Positions 43,192-56,158 of a stretch of 64,000 nucleotides of DNA are shown here, in pieces. Both the position numbers and the translations under genes were made by a program. Position 1 is the stretch's first letter, and each line of letters opens with the position of its first letter. Under the pieces are notes generated by a model. It saw only the letters and a list, made by a program, of their open reading frames with translations, had not been told where the DNA came from and did not search any database. Source of the stretch: Fagopyrum homotropicum. Lineage: Eukaryota; Streptophyta; Magnoliopsida; Caryophyllales; Polygonaceae. The stretch covers positions 22,037,501 to 22,101,500 of the forward strand of contig BSWB01000001.1 of NCBI GenBank assembly GCA_033239125.1, given 5' to 3'.

Positions 43192-46032
43192 TGTAACACC
43201 CCAAGTTCTTGGAACTCGGGGAGCTACTGGTTAGGACCTCACAATGGGTTCCGACCTTGGTTTAACAACAACTTTACTAGGATCTTACAACAAGGCACAA
43301 ATGTATTTAAAAAAATTTTTAAAACATAATATTATGATGGTATGAATGTATACATGTGACAGCCATACAAACATATATATAAATACATAAGATGCATGTC
43401 ATATGGAAGACTCCCCCGTCCCCGTCTAATGAATACGTGGACTCGGCTGACCATCCGTTCCGGATCTCTCTGCAGCTGTCTATCTCTACAGATCTACAAC
43501 ACGGATAAACCGTTAGCTAACAATCCAAATATAAGTAGAATAAGGATAGCACAAACACAAACAAGGTAACATAAACAATCATCATGCTGGCACACAAACC
43601 GGTTATTATCTAGTAGTTAAGTGATTCACCTTATTCCATTTTACAGTTGTGGCACGAGAATCTTAAGAGTCCTCGCCTCCGTTCCTTATCCAACTGGGTG
43701 TAGGTCTAGCTTACCTCCGCCGGTAGCATCACTACAAACCGAGTGTGGACTAGTCCCTAAAGAAACCCCCAGCGCCCTCAAGCTAACTGAGCAGAATGCC
43801 ACCGCCCGTTACTCTTAGGCCAAGGTATAAGTCGGTATATAAATATTATTAAAATATAACTATAAGCATCTCATTCACACACCACTACCATTATTCATAC
43901 TCATATCTAGAAGTCAGCTAAGTAAGCCCAAAGGACTTAATTGAATCACATCTCGACTCTCTTAATCACAATTCGATTTGTGACTGTAGGAACTCAGTGG
44001 CGTGTCAAAGGAGGCAAGTGCGTCAGCACACTTCTCAGGAAATTAGAAGTCTAAGACTTCTAAGATAAGAGATCTTATTAGAACATAATTTATTAAAGTG
44101 TTCATTTAAGGTAAAATGACTATTTTACCCTTGGTCCCGAAACTTCCAAAAATCCCATAATTTATGCTAAAACTCTTATTTGAGACTAAAATGTCATATT
44201 CTAACTCTTAAGGATGAGTTGGGTAAGAACTAGAAAGACTACACATTTTTCTAGTTCCCGAAAAGTCATTAAGGTCCAACTTTGGCTTCAAATATGAAGC
44301 TCGAATAAATTTATAAAAATTCCAAAAAAATTCCTTAGGTCATCTATGATATCCAATCTACTCATAGGAGCAAAAATTTCTTAAAAATGTTCAACCATCC
44401 CTTCTACAAAATTCTCTAAAGTCGGTTACAACACTTAGAAATCTCCATACTTAGCCAAATTTCACTGTTGGAAAAACAGCGCAACTACCCTACTTTGGGA
44501 CCTTATAACTTCTAATCCGACCGTTGATTTATTCTCAACTTTTGACACAGTAAACTACATATATCCATCAATGACATATCAAAATTTCAACGCTGGATCT
44601 TTTGTATAACTCATTAACATTGATCTACAAGATTGACCGTTTCCCACTTCAAAACCGAAACAAACAGAATTTTATTTACAGCAGTTCATTGTTACAGCAG
44701 CTCATTATCCTTCCCTTTCTGACAGTACAACCCCCACTCTACCTACACTCTCTAGACTCACACTCATGGCAGCCCCTAATGCTATGCATCCTAACTTATC
44801 ACCTCTACCTTCCAAGCCTAAGCCTCCTACTTCCTCTCTTATACATAAAATGACAGCAGGTGAAAAAGAACATGGATAACTTACAGACTGCTAGAGTGTG
44901 TTGTGTCTGGAATGGTCTGATGTTCAAACCCTGCTGGCGGGTTCCCTACGTGCACAACTGGGCTAGTCTGGCTCCTACGTGACAGATCAGAAAGAGGGGA
45001 GTCAAGGCTTGGCTCGGCTTCACTGTTTCAGTGATTGGGAGACTCTATCTTGTCTCACAGTTGTCATAGAGTGGCTTTACTGCTGTCATAGAGTAGCAGC
45101 TCGCGTTAATGAAGTTGTAAGAGAGGGTTGGTCACTATGCAGTCTTCACGTTGATTGCAGATGGTAAAACTTCTTCTCGCCTGGCTGTCAACATCAAGGG
45201 AGGTTGGTAGGCGTTGGAAGACAGCAACAGATAGGAGAAGAGGGAGAAGCAATGGCTCACCTGCTCAGACGGCGTTAGGTGCAGAAGCTTGGGCGTCCGG
45301 CTGCTCTTTGGTGCGTCCTTCGTCTACTGCGAGTGAACAACAACGTTGGAGAGGCTTGGCACTGGTACGCAGGGATGGAAGGGAGATGTGCAGACAGTAC
45401 CCAGAATGAAAGAGAAGATTGCTACGTGAATTGGGACAGAACGAGTGTGGCTGAAAGGAAGGAGAAACATGCTGTGATTGTGGCATGATTTCAGGGCGTT
45501 ACAAGATATGGGGAGAGAGGGAGCTGATGGTTTCTTCTTTACATCAAGCAGCTAGGCTTCCTGGACAGTAGGCGTGCGGTGAACTGGGCTGCTTCTTATT
45601 GGGCTTCCTGGGCTGCTCCAATCCGCCGGCAAGGGAGAAGCAAGGCTGGATAGTTGAATCCAATAAGACACAACAATGGGCTGAAACAAGATAGGAAAAA
45701 AAAAATTAAGTTGATGTGGTCAAGGCCTTGTCAAAACTCGTCTTGATCTCGTCAAGTCTCATCATGGTCTCGTAAAGTCTCGTCATGGTCTTGTAAAAAG
45801 GACGTCATGACTTTGTCAAGGATATGTCATGATAAAACTAGGGTTTGCTAGATTAGTGTTGATATAAAATCCTACGATTTTATGTGAAGTGAGGTTACAT
45901 AAAATGATAAATTTTGAGATAGTGTACTACTAGGTAGACAGAGGAAGATCAAATGATTAAATTCCGGTTTGTCAATGGATTAAATTCCGGTTTGCTACGG
46001 AATTAAATAAAATAAAAATTTCGGATATTACA
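43192..46032 (-). repeat. Tandem LTR 2 (shared middle LTR)
   Basis: 2841 bp. It acts at once as the 5' LTR of internal 1 and the 3' LTR of internal 2. The intron donor seen in LTRs 1 and 3 is destroyed here: the + strand has GGACTTAATTGAA instead of GGACTTACCTGAA (about 43932-43944), so GGTAAGT becomes ATTAAGT on the sense strand. Confidence 0.92.
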
Positions 46033-48820
46033 TCAGTACCTCCTTAAAACAAGTTTCGTCCCGAAACTTAGAATAAGGTATTTAATCAAATGATTCTCAT
46101 AAATAAGCTTGTATACTCTGGTTTCAGTAAATTTTAATCTCGGTTTCTAGCATGCAAAACTAATCAATCATCAGAATTAGACGACACAAAAACGTAATCA
46201 CTCATTCTAACACATAATCACAGAAGTAACACAAATAACGTCCAAGTACTAACTCGTCGGTACGGAGGTAGCAGCGATCCCCGCAAAGAACTCATTAAAG
46301 TTACGTCTAATACTCTCCTCCGTCTCTCACGTAGCCTCATCGGCTCCTCGTCTAGACCATTGGATCCTTAATATCGGTATATCCTTGGACTGTAGACGTC
46401 TAATACTGCGCTCTAGGACGGGTACTGGTACCCCATAAAATGACGATCTGGCTTGGCCATCAGATCCCCATGACCGATGACGTGTCTCAGATCCGGTGTG
46501 TACTCTCTCTATTATTACATGTAGGACACTAGGTCAACACCCTCCACTATGGTTAGGAGTGTTAGTCGATAAATTACTCGTAAATCCGTTTTAAGATATC
46601 AATGGTTGCATTTCCAAACTCGCTTCCAACTCCCTTGGTGATTTTACACAAAATCACTTGTAAAGTATTAATCCTTCCGTTGAACTCACTTGCTTTTGAC
46701 GTTTCGGGAGGTCCCCTCTAAAAATAAGTTTTGTCCCGCAACTTAGAAAATGACGATCAGCAGGTCGGCCTTCAAGGCATTAGTCTAGTGTATCTAATCA
46801 CTACCCAAAATTCTCAGCGTTTCTACATCTAAGTACCTCGCACATAAAAGGTCACCAATAAAATACACATCAATGACTAAGCACTCCAGCATGAACACAC
46901 AAGAAGTCAAACAACATCACACAAATACAGGGTCAAACTCTAACTCGTCGCTCCCGAGGTTACCATTATCTCAACATAGGTCTCTAAAAGGTTTCGTCTC
47001 ATACTATCCACAATATTTCAGGTAACCTCAAGGCTTTTCAGAAAACCATTGACTCTTAAGTCTTTTCATGTACTCAGATCACAAGCGTCTGCTGCTATGC
47101 TCTAGAGTGGTTACCGGATAACTCACTGGTATCATCCGGCTCAACTGTCCGATCTTCTAATTTGATGACCTAACTCGTGTGTGGTAGGTATCTCTCCAAC
47201 AAAATCCATGGGGTTACAGTTCTAAACCGCTTTAAGGTCTCACATGGTGGTTGTACACAACTCACCTCCAAATTCTTTGATGGCCTTCTTGAGGGTAATT
47301 TATTACAATTCCTTTCCTTCTAGTCTTCTAAAAAGGTTCCGAGTATCCGATCTAGGATATCACCCTTACACATCTCCTAACACTTTACTAAGTGTTTAAG
47401 GCTAGTTGTATCACAACTCACTTGGTTATGTCTCTTAATGTGACTCAGTCATATTGTTCCTCCATTAAGGAATCATCATCTGCTCACTTTTGGTCTTAAA
47501 CTTGACATAACTTAACAATCAAAATCCGGTGGTCAATCTTTGTGTTCTATCGACGTCGTTATATTATTTAATAGATCTCTAGCTCAACTCAACTTCTTAG
47601 GCAGTATCCAAGATCTTAAGTGACATAGAATGTGTCCGCAATGACAACCCTAGACAGAAGGTGATCTCACATCAACATCATTTGATCGTAACTACTCCAT
47701 AACTACTAACACACCATCAGCATTGCACTCTTATATCCCCACGTTTACCGGACCAAGAATATTCCTCTGATGCTAAACGCAACTCGGCTCCATTCCGATA
47801 TAACATTACAAGTAAACTCTACCCGAGATTATGCTTTATCTATGCGCAATTACTGAGTTGTAGGTATACTCCTGCCGCTTCTTTCCTTTGGTGTCTTCCG
47901 ACTCAGTAGGGTAGTTACTCACTTTGAGCTTCCTAAGGTAAAACTTGCACAATACTTTTATTACGTCGTTAATTCTTCTCCTAATCAATCAAGAAAACTC
48001 ACTCTAGAGTACTCCAGTAGTATAGGAGTCAAAAATCACTTGTCTAGCAACACGTAATGAAGCCGTCTTTCTTCACTCGGGTCCATAATAGGGTAATACC
48101 CTTTTTCTATAACCTCTATATTCCTTTCAGTATTTCCCGTCACACCGCGTAGCCTATCTCACGTTCTTTCCAAACAAATGCATCTCACCAACTATCATCA
48201 TTGAGCTTCCTGCTCTGTGGGTTAGGACCCCCACGCTTCCGCTGCGCTACTTTGATAGTTCTGTCGTCATCCATTCATTATAAGGACATTTTGTGTGAGT
48301 CCAAAGTGATTGTCCCCAAAACCCTTTCTCTCGATTACGCCATAAATCCTATCCGGGTGAAGTATCAAGAACCTTCCTTACTTGCCTTACGGAAATAAGT
48401 TAACGGTTCGAAGACAACCTCTCCCGTTGAGTTCTTCTAAAACGGATCCAAACTCTTTGACTCGACCGGAGTTTGATGAGAACCAGCCATCCCGAAATCT
48501 CTAACATGGTTTTCTTCATAACTTTAGTTTATCCAAGAAGGTTGTCGTTGCCTACTAGAGGAAATCCTCCAAGGCATCGGTAATGCTACCTCGTAAATTC
48601 ATATTCACCAATATATCTTCCTTAATGGCACCTAATTTATCAATACTTGCACGTCTTCCGTTGATATTGGTTAGTCTATAGTTGACTTACCTCAATATCA
48701 TGTACTCACTCTTCTCATATCTCTAATGGCATAAATTTTCCTTATGAGCACCACTTACTCAGTTACTCCTTTTACACTTCTTTAGCTCGTTCTACATTCC
48801 ACACTTATCTAGCGTATATA
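46033..48820 (-). mobile_element. Tandem internal region 2, left part
   Basis: Near-identical to 38468-41255. It starts with the polypurine tract (46033-46058), has the chromodomain remnant at 46255-46435 and the second module further right. It is interrupted at 48820 by the + strand element, and continues at 58692. Confidence 0.85.
48816..48820. repeat. Target-site duplication ATATA (left)
   Basis: Repeated at 58687-58691. The uninterrupted copy in internal 1 has GCGTATATAGTTCC with a single ATATA (about 41250), which confirms the insertion. Confidence 0.93.
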
Positions 48821-49020
48821 TGTAATACCCGAGGATTTACTTTTGATAATTTCCGGATCAACTAGACCTGACTGGTTAGGACTCGTTCCGAGTTCTTAAT
48901 ATTTTCAATAAATCCGACATTTCAGCCATGCCCGTTAGTTGGGCCTTGTTCTTTTTAGATATTTCCGGCCCGTGGCCCATGGTGGATGATAGAAAGCCCT
49001 TACCCTTCTTTTTTTTTTTT

Positions 49021-49690
49021 TAACCTAGCCGTCCTGCTTCCTTTTCTTACCTCTCGGCCGCACGCCTCCCACTCCGCCCTTTCTTCGTTCCTCGCCTTCT
49101 CTGCGCTGAACCTTGGAAGCGGCCAAGGAAGCTAGTGGATCGGCCACCTCGTGCACCGTCGGGCCAGAGAAGGGCATCTCCTGCCGCACCTGTCCTCTCC
49201 TTCCTCCTCTCCCTTTGGTCGACCCTCTACGTCAAGCTTGTCGAAGAACCGGAGGACCTGTCTCGACCGCCTTCATCGGCAGTACAGGTAACCGGCACCC
49301 TTCTTTCTTCCTCCCTCTTCTCAGATCGCTGGCCCCTCTTCTTCTTTCTCAGACCTCTCTCTTAACTCTTTCGTTTTTTTTTTTTTTATTCTCTGAGATC
49401 TATCCCGCCGCTCTCTGATCTGCTGCCAACATCAAGCCCTAGTCTTCCGGCGAGATGAAACCGCAGCCGTCGCAAAGGAGTCGTACTAGGGAGGGTTGCC
49501 TCCAGTTCCGACGCCGAGAGAGACCGCGATAGGGATACACGCCTTTCCGCCCCAGAGACCGTCGCAGTAGGCGTTCGACCCTCGTCCGCCGTCGACTGCA
49601 GTGTAGATCCGTCGGCGCTTGTTGCTGCCGTCGCCACTTGTTGCTGCCGCCGACACCGAGACTGTCGTCTTCGGTTTTTGCTTCAAGCCG
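49021..49690 (+). promoter_or_regulatory. GC/CT-rich island in LTR, candidate promoter and leader
   Basis: A T-run at about 49008-49021 is followed by ~670 bases rich in C, T and CpG, unlike the AT-rich rest of the LTR. It ends shortly before AAACCCTAGATCT (49741), a layout common in plant gene 5' leaders. No clear TATA box was seen. The same island occurs at about 56360-57026 in the 3' LTR. The promoter role is inferred. Confidence 0.4.
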
Positions 49691-50507
49691 CCGCCTGACA
49701 TCCTACCGTGTGTAGTGTGAGTCCCGATTGCCTCTGAATTAAACCCTAGATCTAATTGGGATTACGTTTTTTTATTTCAGGCTTGTTATTTAGGTGTTTG
49801 TGATTCAAAATGTGGGGTATGCTGAGATTATTTGTGTTGTGGTTGGTCTAATTGTAATTAGATAGAGGGTGCCAATTTGTTGTTATTAGAGTGAGACCCT
49901 AATCTCGTATGTGGTGACATTTGTAATATAATCCTGATTATATTAATGAATATAGTTGTATGGCTTAGTATGTTGTATGGTCTGCTGAGTGTTTCAGTTA
50001 TATGTCGGTACATTAAAGTTGGGAGTTGTACATTGAGTGGTTGTGAATGGCTTGTATGGTACGGGTGGTTGAAGAAGGTTATGAATTGAAGAAAGTTATG
50101 AATTATATGGGATATGAATGTTGTAGGAAGGTATTAGATGGATGTTGTGGGCTAGCGATGTGGACGAGTTAAAAACATTGGATGAATGAACTAAGTTAGT
50201 TTCTTTTATACTAGTTAGAATTATAGTCATGGCTTGGTACGTTTATGTGTTTCTCGGAACTTTTGGGATGTTAGTGGTAACGTTTAGTTGACCTTAGTTA
50301 GTCTTGATAAGGAGCTTGGAAGTCTGAAAAACTTGGAACTAAGCCTAGTTTAGTGTTTTCTCTCGGATGATCTTTATTAACTTAGAAGTGGAAACTTCTA
50401 AGCTTTTAGATATGTTATTGATATAAGTTTTATGTTATGATCAGGCATTTGAGATTAGACCCATAGGGAGTCAAGGGATATCGTTGACTGAACTTGACCT
50501 GGTACAG

Positions 50508-51008
50508 GTAAGTCTTCGGACTTACTTAGCTCGTATTCTCTGTATTAGTTTCAATGCGTGTTTGGTGGTGTGCGTTTATTGTTTATGTGCGTGTTTATTG
50601 CTTATGTTATAACATCTAAACCGGTAATAGGACCACCGACTTTATATGTTTATATTTGGCCCAAGTGTATGATAACGGGCGGTGACCGCTATGTCCGGTC
50701 CAAAATGGGGATGACTGGGAGGTGCCTTGCGACCAGTCCATCGGGTGATGCTGATCCGCATCAAGTACAAACCCGTATGGTGAAAGGGGACAAGGGCGAG
50801 ATCTTTAAGATTCTCGTGTCACAAAAGAAGTGAATTAGAACGGGATACGACCTAATAATAAAAAGATAATAAACCGGATTGTGTATTTTGGAACATGTTG
50901 TGTGTTTATGATGCCTTATGTGTGTGTGTGTGTGCCAATACCATGATTCTAATGCCTTGAATGCTAGCTAACGGTTTTATACCGATATTGTTGTAGATTG
51001 CATTGCAG
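50508..51008 (+). promoter_or_regulatory. Putative LTR intron (nested element, 5' LTR)
   Basis: Donor CAG|GTAAGT at 50508 lies in a perfect hairpin, GTAAGTC-TTCG-GACTTAC (50508-50525), with a cUUCGg loop. Branch-like CTAAC is at 50968-50972, the acceptor ATTGCAG ends at 51008, 37 bases after the candidate branch A. Length 501 nt. Confidence 0.5.
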
Positions 51009-51352
51009 GTTAGGAATGCGGCCGAGAGATCCGGAAGAGTGGGCAGCCGGGGTTCCGTACATTTTAGGAGTGAGTTTGGGTTAGAGTCGGGTTGTTTTTT
51101 TATTCTTTGTTTATTATGTTGGTATGCCGCGTGTATGGCGTTTTGGTCTTTGATGTTGTTTATCGGCTGAAGTCCGTTGTTTGTTTTCATTTGGGTTTTC
51201 ATATCATTGCATTAAAATGAATTTCGGTTTTGCCTTTATTTGTGTCTTGTTGTAAGATCCAGTGAAATTGTTGTCAGGCTAAGGGTCGGGACCCATTGTG
51301 AGGTCCCAACCCGTAGCATCCCGAGTCCCGCGGATTCGGGGTGTTACAAAAG

Positions 51353-51364
51353 TGGTATCAGAGC
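51353..51364 (+). other. Primer binding site, nested element
   Basis: TGGTATCAGAGC, a full match to the initiator tRNA-Met complement, four bases after the 5' LTR. Confidence 0.92.
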
Positions 51365-54300
51365 CCTAGGTTGACAACAATGGCACTCGCAATCTTCTAA
51401 AGGCCGAATAAGGAATAAACAGAACCCCACGGGTTCTGAGTTTTCGTTTTCAAAATCACATGCATGAGTCGGGGTAGAATGTACGGACCACCACTTCTTC
51501 CGCTGATCTCGGCAGCATAGTTTATTGGACTTGATAGGTATATGTATGTATGTATATAGGTATATTGTATGAGGTTTGTAGTTATGCATGATAGAATTGA
51601 TGTGTATCTTTGTGATTGTATGTTGCATGATGAACTGGATATATGTTTATTGTTATATATGTGGACGGCTATATGTTTTGGGACCTTATATTGTGGATGA
51701 AATGTTGGATGTATTATATTGGTAGTGATATGAACATAGGATTTATATAGTTACGTATACGTATTCTTATTATATATAGTAGTAGCATATGGAGTTATGG
51801 GACCTAATAGAAAAGATGATAAGTATAGTATCATCACCTTTAAGGACAATGTGGTTGGCTTGAGATAGCGTTCATATGTGGAGGAGTACACTCAATTATC
51901 GAGTTGAGCATTTCGTGTTAACAACCACCATGACGTTCTCGGATTCCTTTAAAAGGATGTCGAAGAGGAGGATTAGAGATGACATAAACAAAGGACAAAC
52001 GAGTAGAAAGAAGAACTCGAGACGACTTAAAAGAATCAAGATGGAAGCAATACAAGAAAAAGAAGCAACATTAAAGTTTAGAAGTGGTTATAAAGAAACC
52101 GGGATTGAACGACAACGTGACCAATAGATATAACGAGTATAAATTCTTCGAGAAGACACGTGGACAACTAAAGATGCGAATCAAGGAGAAGATGGGTATA
52201 TTCTAACAAGGTTAAAGGTGACATTCCATTAAGATGCAAAGCTTTCCTTAGACGTTTCTAAGCATTGGAGTTAAGATGAGAGAAGTGAACGAAACATGTG
52301 AGAAGGATTTAAAATTCCGTAAGTTAAGTTACGAGGTACCAAAAAGTAAAGTTACAACATTACTAGAGCTATAAGAAGAAGGGCATGGTGGGAGTCACGT
52401 GGAGTTGACCGATTTTCATTATGATCATAAGACTAAGAAGCACCAAGAAGGAGGAAGTGTGTATAAATGATGATCCTCAGAAGATGAAAGCCGAAACAAG
52501 GAACTTTGATCGAAAGACTTAAGATACCAATCAAGAGGAACATGAACGGACGATATATGAGGCTAGAATTTTGGTGAAGGTGTACTTAAAAGACAACATG
52601 GAATAATGGTTAAGCCTATGAAAGGGAGAGATACGAAACAACAAGGCCAAGAAGATATGGTTACCTTATAAGGAAAGGAAGCGTAGAATGTAGAGGGGAC
52701 TAACGGAGTTTGAGATAGAGTAAAATTAGCTAGCGAAGTTTAAGACAGAGTACCCTGAGAGAGTATCCTTCATTTGTATGGTAACATGAAGTATAGAAGA
52801 GGGTAAGTCGTTGATCTTGGAGAAGGTAATCTATAAGCTAATCGGTGACAACCAAAAAGCACATGTGCGGGTTGTCTAATAGCGAGTGTTGATAAGAAGA
52901 GTAACCCGAACTATGAGATTATAACATAACGGTAACAAGAGCTTGGAGTATTCTTGGCGGTTCAATGTCAGTAGTAAGGAGGTGTATCAATAGAAGTGCA
53001 AGTGTTTTGATCCAGTAGCATGGAATGAGGTCAAAGCATGTAACTATAATAGACCTCCTAGGGAGGGATTATAACGAACATATGCGACCTTCTTTGGTTA
53101 GGAGATTGACATATGGGAGAACGACACGGATAAAAACTGTTAAGGTTTGATAAGAGTGAAAGGAATAGAGAAGTAGGAGGGAAGTGAAGCTTCCTTTGTT
53201 TCTTTACGCAATGGGAACATACATACATATAGGGAAAGAGGGTGCATGACGTGTTTGTTCTAACAAAATGGATGGTATGTTGTCACAAGAAAAAGATGAG
53301 TCATATGTTTCAGACTTGCACGGTAGAGCCATGGTGGCTATGACGTGAAAGAGAGGACCTAGATTAGGGCAAAGCTGCAAGCTTAGAGTTGTGATATTAG
53401 TACTTGGTGAAGTAGTGAGTGGATCTTTCAGTGATTATGGTTGGGGAATTTCGCCTAGCGTTCTCCCCGGGGCATACTAGTACGGTTGTGAAGATTGTTC
53501 ATGGAATACCAAGAGATACTTAAGGTGACCAACAAGAGTAAGAAAAGACCGAAGTTTTGAAGTTTGTTGTCGATATGAGATGTACAAGAAGTACATGAAA
53601 GATTAAGGTTTGGGCCTCTACGGTGGGTTTGACGTTACATAAGGAAATGAAGTGTAAATTTCAATGCCTAATTGAAGAAAGGATGTCTATGGTGAAAGCT
53701 TATGTAGAATACGAAGAGCTCCTCCCATATGTTGGGATGTCAGGGAAGCGAAGAAAATAAGATTGATTATTATAAGAAGTCCCTTACCTACTGGTTAGGA
53801 GAAAATACCGATTGAAGTTAGTATGGACGAATTTGTGAAAGAACTAAAGGAGTAAGAGGAAGAGGTTAAATATTGTCTTAACTTATGATCATAAAGGCAA
53901 GTAAAGAAGGTGTCAAGTATTTCGTCCAAGTGGGACTAATGTTGTGTTCTCATAGAGTGGATTCGGGTCAATCTTTCCGACTCACAAAGGAGGCGGTTGT
54001 AAATAATGGTGGGACACGGAATAACCGGATTCATAGTGGCGGTACAAGTGTGGAGATTATAACGTCAGCACCTTGGTGAAACGACTTGTCGAGTTTTGGG
54101 GTGATTTTAGTTGGGGTATACACCTCTGTTCGGACGGATATGAGATAAAGTGATGTTGAATGACTGAAAGTTATTATACGTACCCGGTATCACACCGGTA
54201 AGAGAGGTACCGAAAAGTGTTTATATAGGAGTTTAATGAGAAATGGTGGTACTCCAATGCAAATTCAAGCTAATCCGGATAACTCAATAATATGAAGATG

Positions 54301-56158
54301 GATGGGTAGTTGCGAGACTGCGTACAAAAGGTATGCCTTTAAATCCCTCCTCCTCGACTAATGATAGTAGATTATGGAAGGTAATCAACGTAGTCCGTAA
54401 AGACCACACGAGAAAACTCAAAGAGATGTAACTATCATACGAGATATTAAGATTTAAAGAAGATAAAGCGACATGAGAATAAGGACAACCTAGTAAGATG
54501 TGAGTCGAGAGGTCGGATTTTTAGAGGAAATCACATAGACATGATGTTCCTTCACAATTGATACCAGGAGATGATCAACAAAAGTCATGTATCAAATGGT
54601 AAGTTTGCTAAATTTAAATAAAGTGTTGAGATGCGGATGCCTTTATGGAATCTATCCAAGAGTACAACATAACTGAGGTTTCAACACTGAATGAGTAGTG
54701 ATGATCAATTGACAGATAGAGCCGATTCGGACAAGGAAAATGTTACGAGATGAGTCATCTAGTGGAAGAGTTCACAAGACAAGCCAGAGAGACCATCATG
54801 TGGTGGGTGTTATTGTCTTAATGTAGACTTGTTACCGCATATTGAGAATTTGGAGCTGTCAAGATGGTAAATAGGTTTAGGGTAATGACTTGTAGGTCAA
54901 CATGATGTACTCCTAAGCTGGAGGTCAAAAAGGATTGTGGAAGGATAATTACATTGAATAGTCTTGGCGAGTAGTAAGCCGAATTCTAATGAGACATAAG
55001 TGAATTCCAAGAATGTCTAAAGGCGCACGTCCCAATGCTCCAAGGAGACCGAGGAATAATATAGCGGAGGCGTGATTAGACCAATTGTGAAACTCCATAG
55101 GGGCCGAGGACCATATTTTCGACAGATATGGATGGTTTACCTCGAGTTTTTGGGCAACCAATGTTCACCGCTAGAGCACGAGCCCACCCTTCACTATAAC
55201 ACTTCATCTCTAGACTGACAATTTGTTTGAGATGGATTTTGCCACTATTAGAAGAGAAGATACAAGCGAGAGTTTGATAAGTCATGCTGACTCACGAAAA
55301 TCCGTCATGATGATTAGTGGGTGACAATAGATATATCAGAGTAGCATAGTGGAAGCATGGTGGACCCATAAACCACAAAACAAGAAACTCAATATTATGT
55401 TAACTATGATCTCAAGTTAAGAAATTAGCGATCTATATGAAAACCTTCACTAGGAGTGTGATTTTTGGGCCTTGTAAATTTGAAAGCTTGACCAGAAGTA
55501 GGTGAAAACTAATTAATTAAGGGACGATCCGACTCAGTCACATTAAGGAAACCGGACCAAGTGAGTTGTATGATCAAGAGTTGTAGACACTTAGTAAAGT
55601 GTCGGGATATGTCTAAGATCATTGTTTCCAAATTGATAGTTGGGACCTTCCGAAAGGTCAGTAGCCAGTGGATTCCACGAAAGAAATAAAGTTTACAGTT
55701 TTTTTTAGTTTAGTTCAGTCACCAAAAGAGTTGGGAAATGAATTTAAAAGGCACTATTGATATCTTAAAGCGAATCGATAAGCTATTTATCGACTAACAC
55801 TGCTATCCATATTAGAGGGTGTAGACCAGTGGTTTAGAAAGGGAGCCGATGAGGCTACCCGAGAGACGAAGGGTAACTTTAGGAGTAGGAGTCAATTGCA
55901 ACCCCTATACCGACGAGTTAGTATTCGGATATTGATTTGCATGATTTATCTGACTAGTTGATTAGATTCGTGGTTGAGTGTTTGTTATTTCATGTGTTGC
56001 ATGTTTATAATAGTTTAGTGATACTTCTATACTTAAAGAGTATAACGAAGACTCTCTAGAAGAAGATTTAGAAACTTCGGTTGTAGTTATTGGAGGTTTT
56101 GTGAAGGATGTTTCTATCTATAAGTTTCGGGACGAAACTTATTTTTAGGGGGATCTAA
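51365..56158 (+). mobile_element. Nested element internal region (non-coding)
   Basis: No long frame. At 55530-55620 the words GACTCAGTCACATTAAG, CCAAGTGAGTTGTATGATC and ACACTTAGTAAAGTGT align with the complement of 39795-39895 in the tandem. GCCGATGAGGCTAC at about 55845 is a chromodomain remnant. The end reads AAGTTTCGGGACGAAACTT followed by the polypurine tract ATTTTTAGGGGGA (about 56140-56153), as in Tekay. Confidence 0.8.

Larger units (their letters stand above)
48821..51348 (+). repeat. 5' LTR of the nested element
   Basis: TGTAATACCCGAGG to GATTCGGGGTGTTACA. It contains a GC- and CT-rich island (49021-49690), a telo-box-like AAACCCTAG (49741-49749), and a putative intron at 50508-51008. 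An upstream pair CAG|GTAACC (49286) and TTATTTCAG (49772-49780) could be another, weaker intron. Confidence 0.93.

Noticed and set aside
49113..49418. 101-codon frame repeated at 56451
   Set aside because: It starts at a non-ATG codon, is low-complexity and overlaps other frames in the GC-rich island; better read as untranslated leader.
50921..50934. (GT)n microsatellite
   Set aside because: An ordinary short microsatellite, useful only because it differs by one unit between the two LTRs.
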